Assembly (NCBI RefSeq): GCF_947503045.1
Contig: NZ_CANNCF010000011.1
Span: 1-41,419 of the forward strand
Direction of reading: 5' to 3'
Length of the DNA: 41,419 nucleotides
Origin: an uncultured Tateyamaria sp.
GTDB lineage: Bacteria > Pseudomonadota > Alphaproteobacteria > Rhodobacterales > Rhodobacteraceae
Shown: positions 1-7,841 of the stretch, piece by piece
How positions within the stretch are numbered: the first letter of the stretch is position 1
Layout of the letters: every line of letters begins with the position of its first letter
Translations under genes and position numbers: made by a program
The notes under the pieces: model-generated
What the model was told of the DNA's origin: nothing
Database searches by the model: none
The model's input: only the letters and a program-made list of their open reading frames with translations

Positions 1-453
1 GTTCTCCAGATACACGGCCGATTGCAGGACAATGGACGGAATGCCAGACCCCAACACGGCGGTCATGCCCTGGGTCGTTCCGTCAACGATGGCAGATGAG
101 GGGAAGCGATCACCAGACGGCCCGCCCGTGACGTAGACCAGCAGGGGCAGGTTGACCTTGTGCGCTGCGGCGAAGAACGCAGCTGCCCAGTTCTGGCTGT
201 CATCTGGCCCGCTTGGCATCGGGAAATGCAGGAAGGCTGCATCCACGCCGCGCAGCGCCTCAGCCACGGCATCTTCGTCGGAAAGGTCAGCCGCCACGGC
301 AACGGCGTTTGGATGAAGTGCCGCGATCTTGGCGGCATCGCGTGCCACAGCCCGGACAGTGTGCCCTTTGGACAGGGCCTCTTTTACGACAGGGGCACCT
401 TGGGCACCGGTCGCTCCAAAGATGGCAACGGTTTTGGGAGTTGTAGATGTCAT
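1..453 (-). CDS. NmrA-type NAD(P)-binding protein, partial (C-terminus beyond left edge)
   Basis: The first 151 codons of a protein that runs off the left edge. Residues about 8-17 read TVAIFGATGAQG, the Rossmann dinucleotide-binding loop typical of NmrA/atypical short-chain dehydrogenases. A second conserved stretch, VYVTGGPSG, lies near residue 110. Members bind NAD(P) and act as reductases or redox sensors; the substrate cannot be told. The ATG is preceded by AAGGAG at good spacing. It lies 22 bases downstream of the DsbA-like gene on the same strand, so the two are probably one transcript, divergent from the LysR gene at 1332. A second NmrA-type gene is present at 6291, again close to a DsbA-like gene. 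The family call is firm; the function is open. Confidence 0.85.
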   Translation of the reverse strand, partial: MTSTTPKTVAIFGATGAQGAPVVKEALSKGHTVRAVARDAAKIAALHPNAVAVAADLSDEDAVAEALRGVDAAFLHFPMPSGPDDSQNWAAAFFAAAHKVNLPLLVYVTGGPSGDRFPSSAIVDGTTQGMTAVLGSGIPSIVLQSAVYLEN

Positions 454-475
454 GTCACGCTCCTTTCGAGCAGGA

Positions 476-1120
476 TTAAAGTGTCGAGAGTTCAAATGGA
501 TCAGCGGGAACAGCCTCAGGACGACCGTAGAAGGCCTGGTGGTCGACTTTGGATACGTGGTCGCCACTGATCTTCAGCACTGTGGGCACACCACGTGATC
601 CGACGGCAGCCATCAGCGATTGTGCGCGCTCGGAAAGGGCCGCGGCTTCTGCCTCGAGTTCAGGGGTTCCAAGGCGTTCAGCCTGTTCTGGTGAAACACC
701 TTCTGCAATCAGGGCATCGACGATGGATTGCCGGTCGGCCGAGGACATGCCTTCACCGAAGTGAAGGGTTTCGAGACGATGGCGCAGCGCAAATTCCTTT
801 TCCGGACCCTGATCATGTACCAGGGCTGCTGCTTGTGCTGACAGTCCGGATTCAAGGATTTCAGTCTCAGAGCGCGCGATGTTGTCTTTGAAAGCGTCCG
901 AAAAAACCTGTCCGGTAAGGGCTTCGACATGCGGCGTCGTTTGGAGGATTTGAGCCCCTTTACCGTCGCTCATCTTCGGCGCGTAAGGTGCTTGGAACAG
1001 GTGGCGGTGCAGAACCTCGACCTCTGCATCTGTATCTATGAGGGCATCGAATACTGGAGCGGCACCATAGCACCAGCCGCAAAATGTGTCATAGATTACA
1101 ACCAGTTTTTCGTTAGACAT
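476..1120 (-). CDS. DsbA family (FrnE-like) thioredoxin-fold protein, CGWC
   Basis: A 214-residue cytoplasmic thioredoxin-fold protein. DTFCGWCYGAAP places a CxxC redox pair at Cys14/Cys17 in the first beta-alpha unit, followed by a helical insertion and a C-terminal cis-proline stretch (RGVPTVLKISG), as in DsbA/FrnE and 2-hydroxychromene-2-carboxylate isomerase relatives. No signal peptide is seen, so a cytosolic thiol-disulfide role is more likely than periplasmic folding. An in-frame TTG lies 12 bases upstream, but GGAGA sits just before the ATG used here, so the ATG was chosen. It is the first gene of a two-gene unit with the NmrA-type gene and is divergent from a LysR regulator. A paralogue with the same CGWC at the same position is at 7842. 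Confidence 0.85.
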   Translation of the reverse strand: MSNEKLVVIYDTFCGWCYGAAPVFDALIDTDAEVEVLHRHLFQAPYAPKMSDGKGAQILQTTPHVEALTGQVFSDAFKDNIARSETEILESGLSAQAAALVHDQGPEKEFALRHRLETLHFGEGMSSADRQSIVDALIAEGVSPEQAERLGTPELEAEAAALSERAQSLMAAVGSRGVPTVLKISGDHVSKVDHQAFYGRPEAVPADPFELSTL

Positions 1121-1207
1121 GATGTTCTCCAATTTGCTTTGGATAAGAGGTAGCGTCCCCTATCGGTCAGTAAAAGAGAGAATAACTAGACGCACTGTAT
1201 GCTTTTA

Positions 1208-1219
1208 GCTTACAATGTA
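1208..1219. promoter_or_regulatory. Candidate LysR operator in the dsbA-like/lysR divergent region
   Basis: The 12-mer GCTTACAATGTA lies in the 211-base gap between the divergent DsbA-like and LysR genes. The same 12-mer occurs in reverse orientation at 3647-3658, in the gap next to the other LysR gene, where it is part of the palindrome TTACATTGTAA. LysR regulators commonly bind T-N11-A palindromes between divergent genes. Operator function is inferred. Confidence 0.45.
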
Positions 1220-1331
1220 GTGGCACACCGAACTGTCCACGTAGCTTGGTATGTTTGCAGAATTTTTGAAGCCAAAGTGCCAGTTGATACCGGCCAGTTT
1301 CGGTAATCTATCAGCCTGAAACAGGACGAAC

Positions 1332-2222
1332 ATGGGAAAACGCCTCAACTTCAATCGCTTGGCACACTTCATCGCGACTGTGGAAGCAGGCACCATCACC
1401 GGTGCCGCTGCCGCTCTGGGGATAAGCAAGGCAGTTGTCAGCAAACAATTGCAGCTTCTGGAAGAGGATGTTGGTACGCCGCTATTGTTGCGCAACACCC
1501 GCCATCTTCAGCCGACGGACGCGGGGCGTGTTTTCTACGAAGACGCAAAATCGGCCCTTACCCAAGCCAACAATGCCTATGAACGGATTCAGGATCGTGA
1601 CAAGACGCCAAAGGGCGTTTTACGAATAACTGCACCTGTTGATTTCGGCGTGTCTTATGTCGCGCCATTTGTGGCGCGGTTTCAGGACACCTATCCAGAG
1701 GTGACGATAGATCTTCATCTGACAGACGGACTCGTCGACATCATAGAAGATCGGTACGATCTTGCGTTCCGCATCGGATGGCTGTCGGATTCTAGTAATC
1801 TCGCACGCAAGCTATTAGATTTCGAGGTGATTGCTATCTGCTCTCCCAGCACCGAGCGGCGCTTGAACGTGAAGAACCCAGACGATCTAGCAACAGCTCC
1901 ATTTGTTCGCAGCACCGCATTTCCTGAAAACACAGAATGGGTCTTTGAAAAGAATGGTCGACGGCAAGTTCTTTCAACCCATACGGTATCCACGATGAAC
2001 ATCACACTTGCGATGCGCACCTACGTGGCTGCGGGGTTTTGCTACACGCTCTTACCTGATTTCTTGCTAAAGGAAGATTTGAAAGAGGGTCGTTTGAAGC
2101 AGCTACTACCGGATTGGTCATCGCGCGCCGGAGGCGTCTACACGGTCACGCCACCCAGCCGAGTCCGGTCCAATGCATTGCAACGGTTTTTGGACATGGC
2201 ACACAAGGATATCAGAAAATAG
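1332..2222 (+). CDS. LysR family transcriptional regulator
   Basis: A 296-residue LTTR of normal family length. The N-terminal winged helix-turn-helix (residues about 5-65) includes GAAAALGISKAVVSKQLQLL, and a periplasmic-binding-like effector domain begins near residue 90 (GVLRITAPVDFG). The effector domain resembles the CrgA/AaeR-like subgroup that often senses aromatic or electrophilic molecules; this is a family-level impression. It is divergent from the DsbA-like/NmrA unit, which is its most likely target, with a 211-base shared promoter region carrying a candidate binding motif. The chosen ATG gives the canonical HTH start; no strong Shine-Dalgarno sequence is seen. Confidence 0.9.
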   Translation: MGKRLNFNRLAHFIATVEAGTITGAAAALGISKAVVSKQLQLLEEDVGTPLLLRNTRHLQPTDAGRVFYEDAKSALTQANNAYERIQDRDKTPKGVLRITAPVDFGVSYVAPFVARFQDTYPEVTIDLHLTDGLVDIIEDRYDLAFRIGWLSDSSNLARKLLDFEVIAICSPSTERRLNVKNPDDLATAPFVRSTAFPENTEWVFEKNGRRQVLSTHTVSTMNITLAMRTYVAAGFCYTLLPDFLLKEDLKEGRLKQLLPDWSSRAGGVYTVTPPSRVRSNALQRFLDMAHKDIRK

Positions 2223-2362
2223 AAAGGGCGGTGTGTCATTTATTGCTGTCGGTTCTTCTCTATATTCTCTGTTTATTGGGCACACGCCACGCAGTATCTC
2301 TTCGATGGCAAATAAGCGTCTTCAGGTGACAACCGGCGGTCAGTGCTCTTCTTGTGCGTTCA

Positions 2363-2613
2363 GAGCCCGTCGAAATTGTCATCTCAGAACCCGGTTCGCT
2401 CTTTGCTGTGGATGCCGGAGAAAAGCAACCTATTGGATTTTGCTGAATTCCATGGACTTGCGCCAAATCTTGTATGTCGACGTGGAAGTCCAGGGGCATG
2501 TTCAGTCAAGTCGCGGAGCGGAAAGGTCGACTATCCGACGAAGCCAGATTTTGAGCTTTCCGAGGACCGGGCTTTGATCTGCTGCACAGTCCCACTTCGA
2601 GACTTGACTTGTG
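2363..2613 (+). pseudogene. Frameshifted 2Fe-2S ferredoxin-domain remnant
   Basis: Two reading frames together spell a plant-type ferredoxin domain. One frame gives PVEIVISEPGSLFAVDAGEK. After an AAAA run near 2420 the next frame gives LLDFAEFHGL, then CRRGSPGAC, GKVDYPTKP and RALICCTVPLRDL. This matches the C-terminal domain of ferredoxin reductases (C-x4-C-x2-C ... C), but the middle of the cluster motif reads GSPGAC, so one of the expected cysteines is missing. There is no start signal and no FAD/NAD-binding part upstream. It fills most of the 459-base gap between the two LysR genes, in which nothing else is visible. A broken gene is the best reading; distant chance similarity is the alternative. 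Confidence 0.6.
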
Positions 2614-2681
2614 GCGATGGTGTTGGCGTGTCGGTCGACCAGAGTGCATGCAGGTTAGGTTCTGCGAAATGACATCACCAC

Positions 2682-3584
2682 TCACTGAACATGTGACCCT
2701 TCTTTGGCCAGGTCCAAAAACGCGCGAAGGCGACGGGTCATGTGTTTCTTGCTTCGATAGTTGATCGAATATCTAGGGAAGGGGGCCAGGTTATTTGCAA
2801 GAACTTCAACCATATCCTCGTTGGCAAGATAGGGAGCTGCGATTTCCGCGTAAGCATAGGCCAGTCCGAGGCCGTGCGCGGCATAATGCAACAGTGATCG
2901 CATATCATTTGCGACCAACCTGGGTTTTGGTTGGATTACATACCCGCCATTTGGCCCTTTGAAACTCCATGGTGCAAGCTGGCCACTGCGACCAAAGACA
3001 TAACAGATAGTGTCGTGGTTCAAGATATCGCGCGGCTCTTTTGGCATGCCTTTTCGCTCGATGTAGCCGCGTGTCGCGACAATAGACATGTTCAACTCCG
3101 GTCCAACTTGAACCGCATGGGTGTCCGGTTCCAGCAGCGTGTTAGAGCGGATCGTTGCGTCAATCCCGGACGTTAACAAATCCACTTTTTGATCATCGTA
3201 GATCAGTTCGACATCAACCGCCGGATAGGTCGCGGCAAACCGGGCGATCAATTCATCCAGGAAGAAAGGGCCGGCACTGTAAGGCGCAGATAGGCGTAAG
3301 ACGCCCGAGACGTCGTCTTTCTGATCATCAATATCGCTGACCGCGCCTTCCAACTCGGTCACTGCTGGCAAGCTGCGTTCATAAAACTGTTCACCAATCG
3401 CTGTTAGGGCGACGGACCTTGTAGAGCGTTCGAACAGCCGTACGCCCAAGCGTTCTTCAAAACGTTGTATCGCTTCACTCACGGATGCTGGTGCTTGTTG
3501 CAGATGTTCAGCGGCGGCGCGGAAGCCGCCGCGGCGCGCGACTTCAACGAAGACCCTAATATCGCCAAAATGGTTACGATTCAT
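2682..3584 (-). CDS. LysR family transcriptional regulator (CrgA-like)
   Basis: A 300-residue LTTR with its HTH at the N-terminus (GFRAAAEHLQQAPASVSEAI) and an effector domain from about residue 90 (GVLRLSAPYSAGPFF). The linker and the C-terminal domain resemble CrgA/DsdC-like regulators. It is divergent from the multi-gene plus-strand cluster beginning at 3685 and separated from it by 100 bases that carry two inverted repeats, so it most likely controls that cluster. Its relation to the LysR at 1332 is moderate: same overall architecture but clearly different sequence. Confidence 0.9.
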   Translation of the reverse strand: MNRNHFGDIRVFVEVARRGGFRAAAEHLQQAPASVSEAIQRFEERLGVRLFERSTRSVALTAIGEQFYERSLPAVTELEGAVSDIDDQKDDVSGVLRLSAPYSAGPFFLDELIARFAATYPAVDVELIYDDQKVDLLTSGIDATIRSNTLLEPDTHAVQVGPELNMSIVATRGYIERKGMPKEPRDILNHDTICYVFGRSGQLAPWSFKGPNGGYVIQPKPRLVANDMRSLLHYAAHGLGLAYAYAEIAAPYLANEDMVEVLANNLAPFPRYSINYRSKKHMTRRLRAFLDLAKEGSHVQ

Positions 3585-3606
3585 TGTTCGATTTTTCGAT
3601 CACAGT

Positions 3607-3656
3607 GTAAGGAAATAGATGTATTATCCTTACGATAGCAGTGCGTTACATTGTAA
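3607..3656. promoter_or_regulatory. Divergent promoter with two inverted repeats (candidate LysR sites)
   Basis: GTAAGGA at 3607-3613 is mirrored by TCCTTAC at 3627-3633. A second palindrome, TTACATTGTAA, occupies 3646-3656. Both lie between the minus-strand LysR gene and the plus-strand cluster. A pair of palindromes fits the recognition and activation sites of LysR regulators. Part of the second repeat recurs at 1208-1219. Confidence 0.5.
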
Positions 3657-3684
3657 GCAAGCGAACAATTCACAGGAGCTAACG

Positions 3685-3993
3685 ATGGCGGAAATTACTG
3701 AAATCTTCATTCTGAAAATGAAGGAGGGTGCCGAAGTCGATGCGATCCGCGAAGCGGCACGGGACGACTTCGTTGCTCTGGAAGGCGTCACATCCTGGGA
3801 AACTCTGGTCACGACCGACCGCACTCGTCAGACCCTGTACGCTGACATTTTCACCTTCCCTGACCACGACACGGCCAAGCGTGTGACACCTCAATTTGCA
3901 GAACGGCCAGCGACAAAAGCATTCCTTGGCCAAATCGAAGAAATGGTCGTTGGCCAGTTCTTCACAGCCCATCAACCCAAAACATCGGAGTAA
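3685..3993 (+). CDS. ABM-like dimeric alpha/beta-barrel protein
   Basis: A 102-residue protein with the pattern of the antibiotic-biosynthesis-monooxygenase/dimeric alpha-beta barrel fold: EIFILKMKEGAE as first strand, GVTSWETLVT and LYADIFTFPDHDTAKRV as later strands and helix. Members act as small cofactor-free oxygenases or as ligand-binding proteins; no catalytic residue can be assigned. The ATG at 3685 follows AGGAG at ideal spacing; an in-frame start 66 bases upstream lies inside the operator region and is rejected. It is the first gene of a plus-strand cluster of eight genes (3685-8510) and lies 4 bases before an NTF2-like gene. Confidence 0.7.
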   Translation: MAEITEIFILKMKEGAEVDAIREAARDDFVALEGVTSWETLVTTDRTRQTLYADIFTFPDHDTAKRVTPQFAERPATKAFLGQIEEMVVGQFFTAHQPKTSE

Positions 3994-3997
3994 GATC

Positions 3998-4384
3998 ATG
4001 ACTGAACACGAAGAAATCCAAGCCGCAATCGACGAATGGAACAATGGCCTAGACAATGGGGATATCGAACGGATGATCCGGTCGTGTCATCCAGACGTTA
4101 TGACAGTGAATGAAGGCCAGCCTGTAACGATTGGCACCCAGGCGATCCGCGACAAATACAACCCACGCATCGCCGCAGCCGAAATCACGTCCGGCTACGA
4201 CATCGAAGACCTGCAAGTGTACGGTGACACAGCGATCGTGTCCGGCCGCTTCTACGGCACCATGAAAATGCGCGACACCGGCGACGTCAAAAATCCTGAG
4301 GGCCGTTTGGTCCTTGGCTACAAGCGCGATGAAGCGGGCGCGTGGAAGATGTTCCTCGACATCGACAATAACGGTCCCGTGTAA
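3998..4384 (+). CDS. NTF2/SnoaL-like protein (DUF4440-type)
   Basis: A 128-residue single-domain protein of the NTF2-like superfamily. An N-terminal helix (EEIQAAIDEWNNGLDNGDIE) is followed by SCHPDVMTVNEG and a C-terminal sheet ending in WKMFLDIDN. The cone-shaped pocket of this fold serves as an enzyme active site or a ligand-binding site; which applies here cannot be read. The start codon lies 4 bases after the preceding stop, with GGAG overlapping that stop, so translation is probably coupled. It is the first of three successive NTF2-like genes. Confidence 0.75.
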   Translation: MTEHEEIQAAIDEWNNGLDNGDIERMIRSCHPDVMTVNEGQPVTIGTQAIRDKYNPRIAAAEITSGYDIEDLQVYGDTAIVSGRFYGTMKMRDTGDVKNPEGRLVLGYKRDEAGAWKMFLDIDNNGPV

Positions 4385-4392
4385 GGCACCCC

Positions 4393-4419
4393 TTGGTCGC
4401 GCTGTTCAAGCGCGACCAA
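4393..4419 (+). other. Intercistronic hairpin
   Basis: A perfect 11-bp stem (TTGGTCGCGCT / AGCGCGACCAA) with a 5-base loop sits between two NTF2-like genes, 8 bases after the first stop. No U-run follows, so it is more likely an mRNA stabilising or processing element, or a weak attenuator, than a full terminator. Confidence 0.6.
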
Positions 4420-4450
4420 ACCCATCAGACCCATAACTAGGAGTTGGACA

Positions 4451-4885
4451 ATGGCTACTTTGGAGATTGTCAGGAAAGAAATCGTCGATCTGCATGATTT
4501 CTTCACAGAATGGTTCAATGGCACGGCAGATCGTGACCAGCTTGAACCGCGCTTCCTGTCGCGCCTGCACGAGGACGTGCAATTCATTCCCCCTGAAGGG
4601 CAGGTCATGAGTGGTGCATTCCTCAAAGAAGGGATCGCACGCGGCTACGGAACCAATGCGGATTTCCGGAGTAAAATCCGGGACGTCAATATTCGCTATG
4701 AACGCGGTGACCTTGTGCTGGCGACTTACACCGAATGGCAGACCGGATCCAAAGTTTCCGCGGAAGCCAACAACGCGCGCATCACGACAGTTCTAGTGGA
4801 AATGACCGACCCTCTGACCTGGCTACATATTCAGGAAACCTGGTTGCCTGACGCGGTGCGCGATGCCGGGATGCCCTCCCTCTGA
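4451..4885 (+). CDS. NTF2/SnoaL-like protein
   Basis: A 144-residue protein with NTF2-like features: an N-terminal helix with FTEWFNGTADRD, the core FLSRLHEDVQFIPPEG, and C-terminal strands with ITTVLVEMTDPLTWLHIQETW. It resembles proteins annotated as DUF4440 or SnoaL-like. The ATG follows AGGAG (4439-4443). It differs from its two neighbours by its length and by the VQFIPPEG segment, so the three are paralogues at fold level only. The partner or substrate is unknown. Confidence 0.75.
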   Translation: MATLEIVRKEIVDLHDFFTEWFNGTADRDQLEPRFLSRLHEDVQFIPPEGQVMSGAFLKEGIARGYGTNADFRSKIRDVNIRYERGDLVLATYTEWQTGSKVSAEANNARITTVLVEMTDPLTWLHIQETWLPDAVRDAGMPSL

Positions 4886-4931
4886 CAGCTGCATGCCCCC
4901 TCACTTCAAATCCACATCCAGAGGACGCCCA

Positions 4932-5318
4932 GTGACGCAACGCATTGCCCATCAACCCCGCGAGATTGCCAATTGCGTCGGTGCTTATCTGCAAGAAGGT
5001 GATCTGGAGGGCATCACCTCGCTGTTCCATCCCGACTGCAAGATTTTCTTCCTTCCCGATCAACCTCCCAGCATGGGGCTAGCCGGTGTGCACTCGGTAT
5101 TCGAAGACTTCATGGACCTTAGACCTGAGATCAAAAGCGATGTGTTCAGCGAAGTCATCATCGGTGACATCGCCTTACTCCGTGCCAATTGGAGCGTCGT
5201 CGCACCGGACGGCACAGTCATGGCGGAAGGCCAATCGACGGAAGTGGCCAAGAGGCTGGAAAACGGCGGCTGGGGCTATCTGATCGATTGCCCGAACGGC
5301 CCGCCAAACCTCGCGTAA
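4932..5318 (+). CDS. NTF2/SnoaL-like protein, GTG start
   Basis: A 128-residue NTF2-like protein: an N-terminal helix (IANCVGAYLQEGDLEGI), then LFHPDCKIFFLP, a middle strand (DIALLRANWSVVAPDG) and a C-terminal RLENGGWGYLIDCP. This layout matches YybH-like/DUF4440 proteins described as SgcJ/EcaC-type. GTG at 4932 was chosen because AGAGGA precedes it at 7 bases; upstream in-frame ATGs lack a ribosome site. It lies 46 bases after the previous gene and 23 before the flavin-binding-fold gene. Confidence 0.75.
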   Translation: MTQRIAHQPREIANCVGAYLQEGDLEGITSLFHPDCKIFFLPDQPPSMGLAGVHSVFEDFMDLRPEIKSDVFSEVIIGDIALLRANWSVVAPDGTVMAEGQSTEVAKRLENGGWGYLIDCPNGPPNLA

Positions 5319-5341
5319 CCCCTCACCGAACGGAGCCTCTC

Positions 5342-6286
5342 ATGACACTTCAGCATTTCCACGAAGGCGAATTGCGTTTGCAGGAGCAAACCGGCGACCG
5401 CGAGAAAATTGCGGTGATGACCCGGCACCTGATGAATGACTTCATGCCGGATCAGCATCGGGCGTTCTTTGAGGGGCTTGAATATATCTTTCTGGGCACG
5501 GTGGATGCAAAGGGATTGCCCCATGCGTCTATCGTGACCGGCCCTGCTGGGTTTGCGTCCTCGCCGGACCCGAAAACGCTGTTGATCAAAACGGGCGACC
5601 GTGCCGGAACACCTGCATTCGATGCGCTGGATTTGGGGCAGGCGGTCGGCGTTGTGGGGCTGGATCTGTCCAATCGGCGGCGCAACCGCATGCATGGCAA
5701 GGTAACGGCCATAGACGATGGCTCGGTCACGATTACCGTGGTGCAAAGCTATGGCAATTGCCCCAAGTACATCAGCCTGCGCGAGATTTCAGAGCGGGAG
5801 CTTCCAACTGCCGGAGGCAAGATCGAAACGCGCGATAGGCTCAATGCAGACGATACGACCCTCATCAAAGCGGCGGATACGTTCTGGATCGCGTCCTACG
5901 TGCAGGATGGATCAGACGCCCCCTATGAAGGGGTCGACGTCAATCATCGCGGCGGACAGCCGGGCTTTGTCTCGGTGGATGGCCCGTCGCAGATCACCAT
6001 ACCCGACTACCGGGGCAACAACCTGTTCAACACCTTCGGCAACCTACTTTTGAACCCTGATGCGGGGGTGCTGTTTATCGATTTTGAAACCGGTGACCAG
6101 CTGCATCTGCACGGTAAGGCCTCGCTGATCGAAGACGCTGACGAGGTTGCCCAAACCTCCGGTGCTCTGCGCCTATTACGTATCCAAATCAGCGGTGTTC
6201 GCCGCACCGCCAAAGCCACACCGCTTCGGTGGTCCTTGGCTGAGCACTCTCCTGTCAATCCAGACCTTGCTCCAGAAAAGGAATGA
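5342..6286 (+). CDS. Pyridoxamine 5'-phosphate oxidase-like FMN-binding protein
   Basis: A 314-residue protein of the PNPOx-like split-barrel family. Diagnostic segments are FHEGELRLQEQTGDRE at the N-terminus, MPDQHRAFFEGLEYIFLG and SSPDPKTLLI in the first barrel, and IPDYRGNNLFNTFGNLLLNP with FIDFETGDQLHLHGKA in the second. In many bacteria this unit is the N-terminal third of a fusion with an FAD/NAD reductase and a C-terminal 2Fe-2S ferredoxin. Here it ends at about the point where the fused reductase would begin. It probably binds FMN or F420-like flavin and reduces or oxidises a small molecule. The ATG follows CGGAG and the gene is 4 bases from the next. Confidence 0.85.
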   Translation: MTLQHFHEGELRLQEQTGDREKIAVMTRHLMNDFMPDQHRAFFEGLEYIFLGTVDAKGLPHASIVTGPAGFASSPDPKTLLIKTGDRAGTPAFDALDLGQAVGVVGLDLSNRRRNRMHGKVTAIDDGSVTITVVQSYGNCPKYISLREISERELPTAGGKIETRDRLNADDTTLIKAADTFWIASYVQDGSDAPYEGVDVNHRGGQPGFVSVDGPSQITIPDYRGNNLFNTFGNLLLNPDAGVLFIDFETGDQLHLHGKASLIEDADEVAQTSGALRLLRIQISGVRRTAKATPLRWSLAEHSPVNPDLAPEKE

Positions 6287-6290
6287 TCTC

Positions 6291-7181
6291 ATGACCCTTA
6301 GAATTCTTGCATATGGCGCCAACGGTGCGCAGATGGCGGCCGGAACGCAGGCGCTGGTCGATGCCGGGCATGACGTGCGTGTCTTCACACGCTCCGAGGC
6401 CGGAGCTGAGCGGTGGAGAGCCGCTGGTGTCGAAGCCATTATTGGAGACATGGCGGATCAGGACGGGCTGATTGCCGCGAGTGATAAGCGCGATGCGCTA
6501 TTTCTTCATGTGCCGCTGATCACTAATCCTGATGATGACCGGAATGCCTATGGGTTGAATGCGCTCAGCGCCGCCCGGACAACGGGCGTCAAGAAAATCG
6601 TCTGGAACACAGGCGGTCCGATCATGGACCCCGCTTCGACGACTGATCCAGGAGCTGTGTTGCTACGGGCATTGCAGGAGGACGGGTTTTCGTTCCTTGG
6701 CCTGACCCCGGTCACTTACATGGAAAACCTGCTTGGTCCTTGGACCACCGCCGGTCTTGCGCAAGGCAAATTGCTTTATCCAACGCCGGCCACTTTCAAG
6801 ATGCAGTGGGGCGCTGCGGCCGATTTCGGGCGGGTGGCAGACAAGGCTCTTCAGGGCGAGCTGCCCAATGAGGTGCTGACACTTGGCGGCCCTCAGGCCC
6901 TTGATGGCGACGATCTGGCCCGGATTATGGGGGATACGCTTGGCACCGAGCTGGCATTTGAAACGATGCCCGCATCTGAATTTGAAACACATCTGGCCAA
7001 GATGGGGAGCCCTCAAGTCGCCAGTATGATCGCGGGCATGTACGGCGGCATTCAGGCCAATCCCGATCAGTTCCAGCCGGGCTTTGTGACCGATGCCGGC
7101 GCCATCGAGAACCGCTTCAACATCAAACTGACATCCTTCTCTCAATGGGTGTCGGATCACTCCACAGCTTTCAAATCCTAA
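6291..7181 (+). CDS. NmrA family NAD(P)-binding oxidoreductase
   Basis: A 296-residue atypical short-chain dehydrogenase. ILAYGANGAQMAAG at the N-terminus replaces the classic GxxGxxG with GANGAQM, and the NTGGP stretch lies near residue 106. This architecture is shared with NmrA-like NAD(P)H:quinone reductase-type proteins, so reduction of a quinone or an aldehyde is plausible but unproven. An AAAAGGA ribosome site overlaps the end of the PNPOx-like gene. It is followed after 10 bases by a GST. Confidence 0.85.
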   Translation: MTLRILAYGANGAQMAAGTQALVDAGHDVRVFTRSEAGAERWRAAGVEAIIGDMADQDGLIAASDKRDALFLHVPLITNPDDDRNAYGLNALSAARTTGVKKIVWNTGGPIMDPASTTDPGAVLLRALQEDGFSFLGLTPVTYMENLLGPWTTAGLAQGKLLYPTPATFKMQWGAAADFGRVADKALQGELPNEVLTLGGPQALDGDDLARIMGDTLGTELAFETMPASEFETHLAKMGSPQVASMIAGMYGGIQANPDQFQPGFVTDAGAIENRFNIKLTSFSQWVSDHSTAFKS

Positions 7182-7191
7182 GGATAAAGAC

Positions 7192-7815
7192 ATGAAACTT
7201 TATGATCATCCCGTCTCCGGTCACGCACATCGAGCAAGCGCTATGCTAGCGCTTCTGGGCTTGGACTATGAAAATGTCATCGTTGACCTGCAAAGTGGGG
7301 CGCACAAACAGCCAGAGTATTTGAGGCTCAATCCGCTCGGGCAAGTGCCCACGCTTCAAGACGGCGATGTGGTCTTGCGCGATTCAACTGCCATCCTGAC
7401 CTATCTTGCGCTGCAATATGATCCTGCCCGTTCCTGGCTTCCCAATGATCCCGAGCTTGCGGGTAAGGTTCAGGAATGGCTGGCGACGAGCGTGAAGGAG
7501 GTTTTTGAGGGACCATGCGGTGCTCGGCTCTCCAAGTTCTTGGGTGTCCCAATTGACTACGATCAAGCTGTCGAGAAAACTCACGCGCTGCTGAAAACGC
7601 TTTTTGAACCGCATTTGGCAGAAAACAATTGGCTCGTAGGCACAGCGCCGACGATCGCGGATGTAGCCAACTACGGATACATCGCCGCCGTTGAAGAGGC
7701 CGGGGTCTCGCTTGCGGACTATCCGAATGTACAGGCCTGGATTGCCCGGCTTGAATCGTTGAACGGTTTTCCAAAAATCAAGTCCGTAGCCGAAGTCATG
7801 GGCGGCAGGGCCTGA
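7192..7815 (+). CDS. Glutathione S-transferase
   Basis: A 207-residue cytosolic GST. The thioredoxin-like N-domain (1-80) carries LYDHPVSGHAHR for glutathione contact, the cis-Pro loop LGQVPTLQDG and the gamma-glutamyl-binding DST at VLRDSTAILTYL. The all-helical C-domain includes WLVGTAPTIADVANYGYI. It would conjugate glutathione to electrophiles or reduce mixed disulfides. Its place between an NmrA-type reductase and a DsbA-like thiol protein supports a role in handling an electrophile or quinone. The ribosome site AAGGA is 6-7 bases from the ATG. Confidence 0.92.
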   Translation: MKLYDHPVSGHAHRASAMLALLGLDYENVIVDLQSGAHKQPEYLRLNPLGQVPTLQDGDVVLRDSTAILTYLALQYDPARSWLPNDPELAGKVQEWLATSVKEVFEGPCGARLSKFLGVPIDYDQAVEKTHALLKTLFEPHLAENNWLVGTAPTIADVANYGYIAAVEEAGVSLADYPNVQAWIARLESLNGFPKIKSVAEVMGGRA

Positions 7816-7841
7816 GCATTCAAAAACAAGAGGATAGCCTC

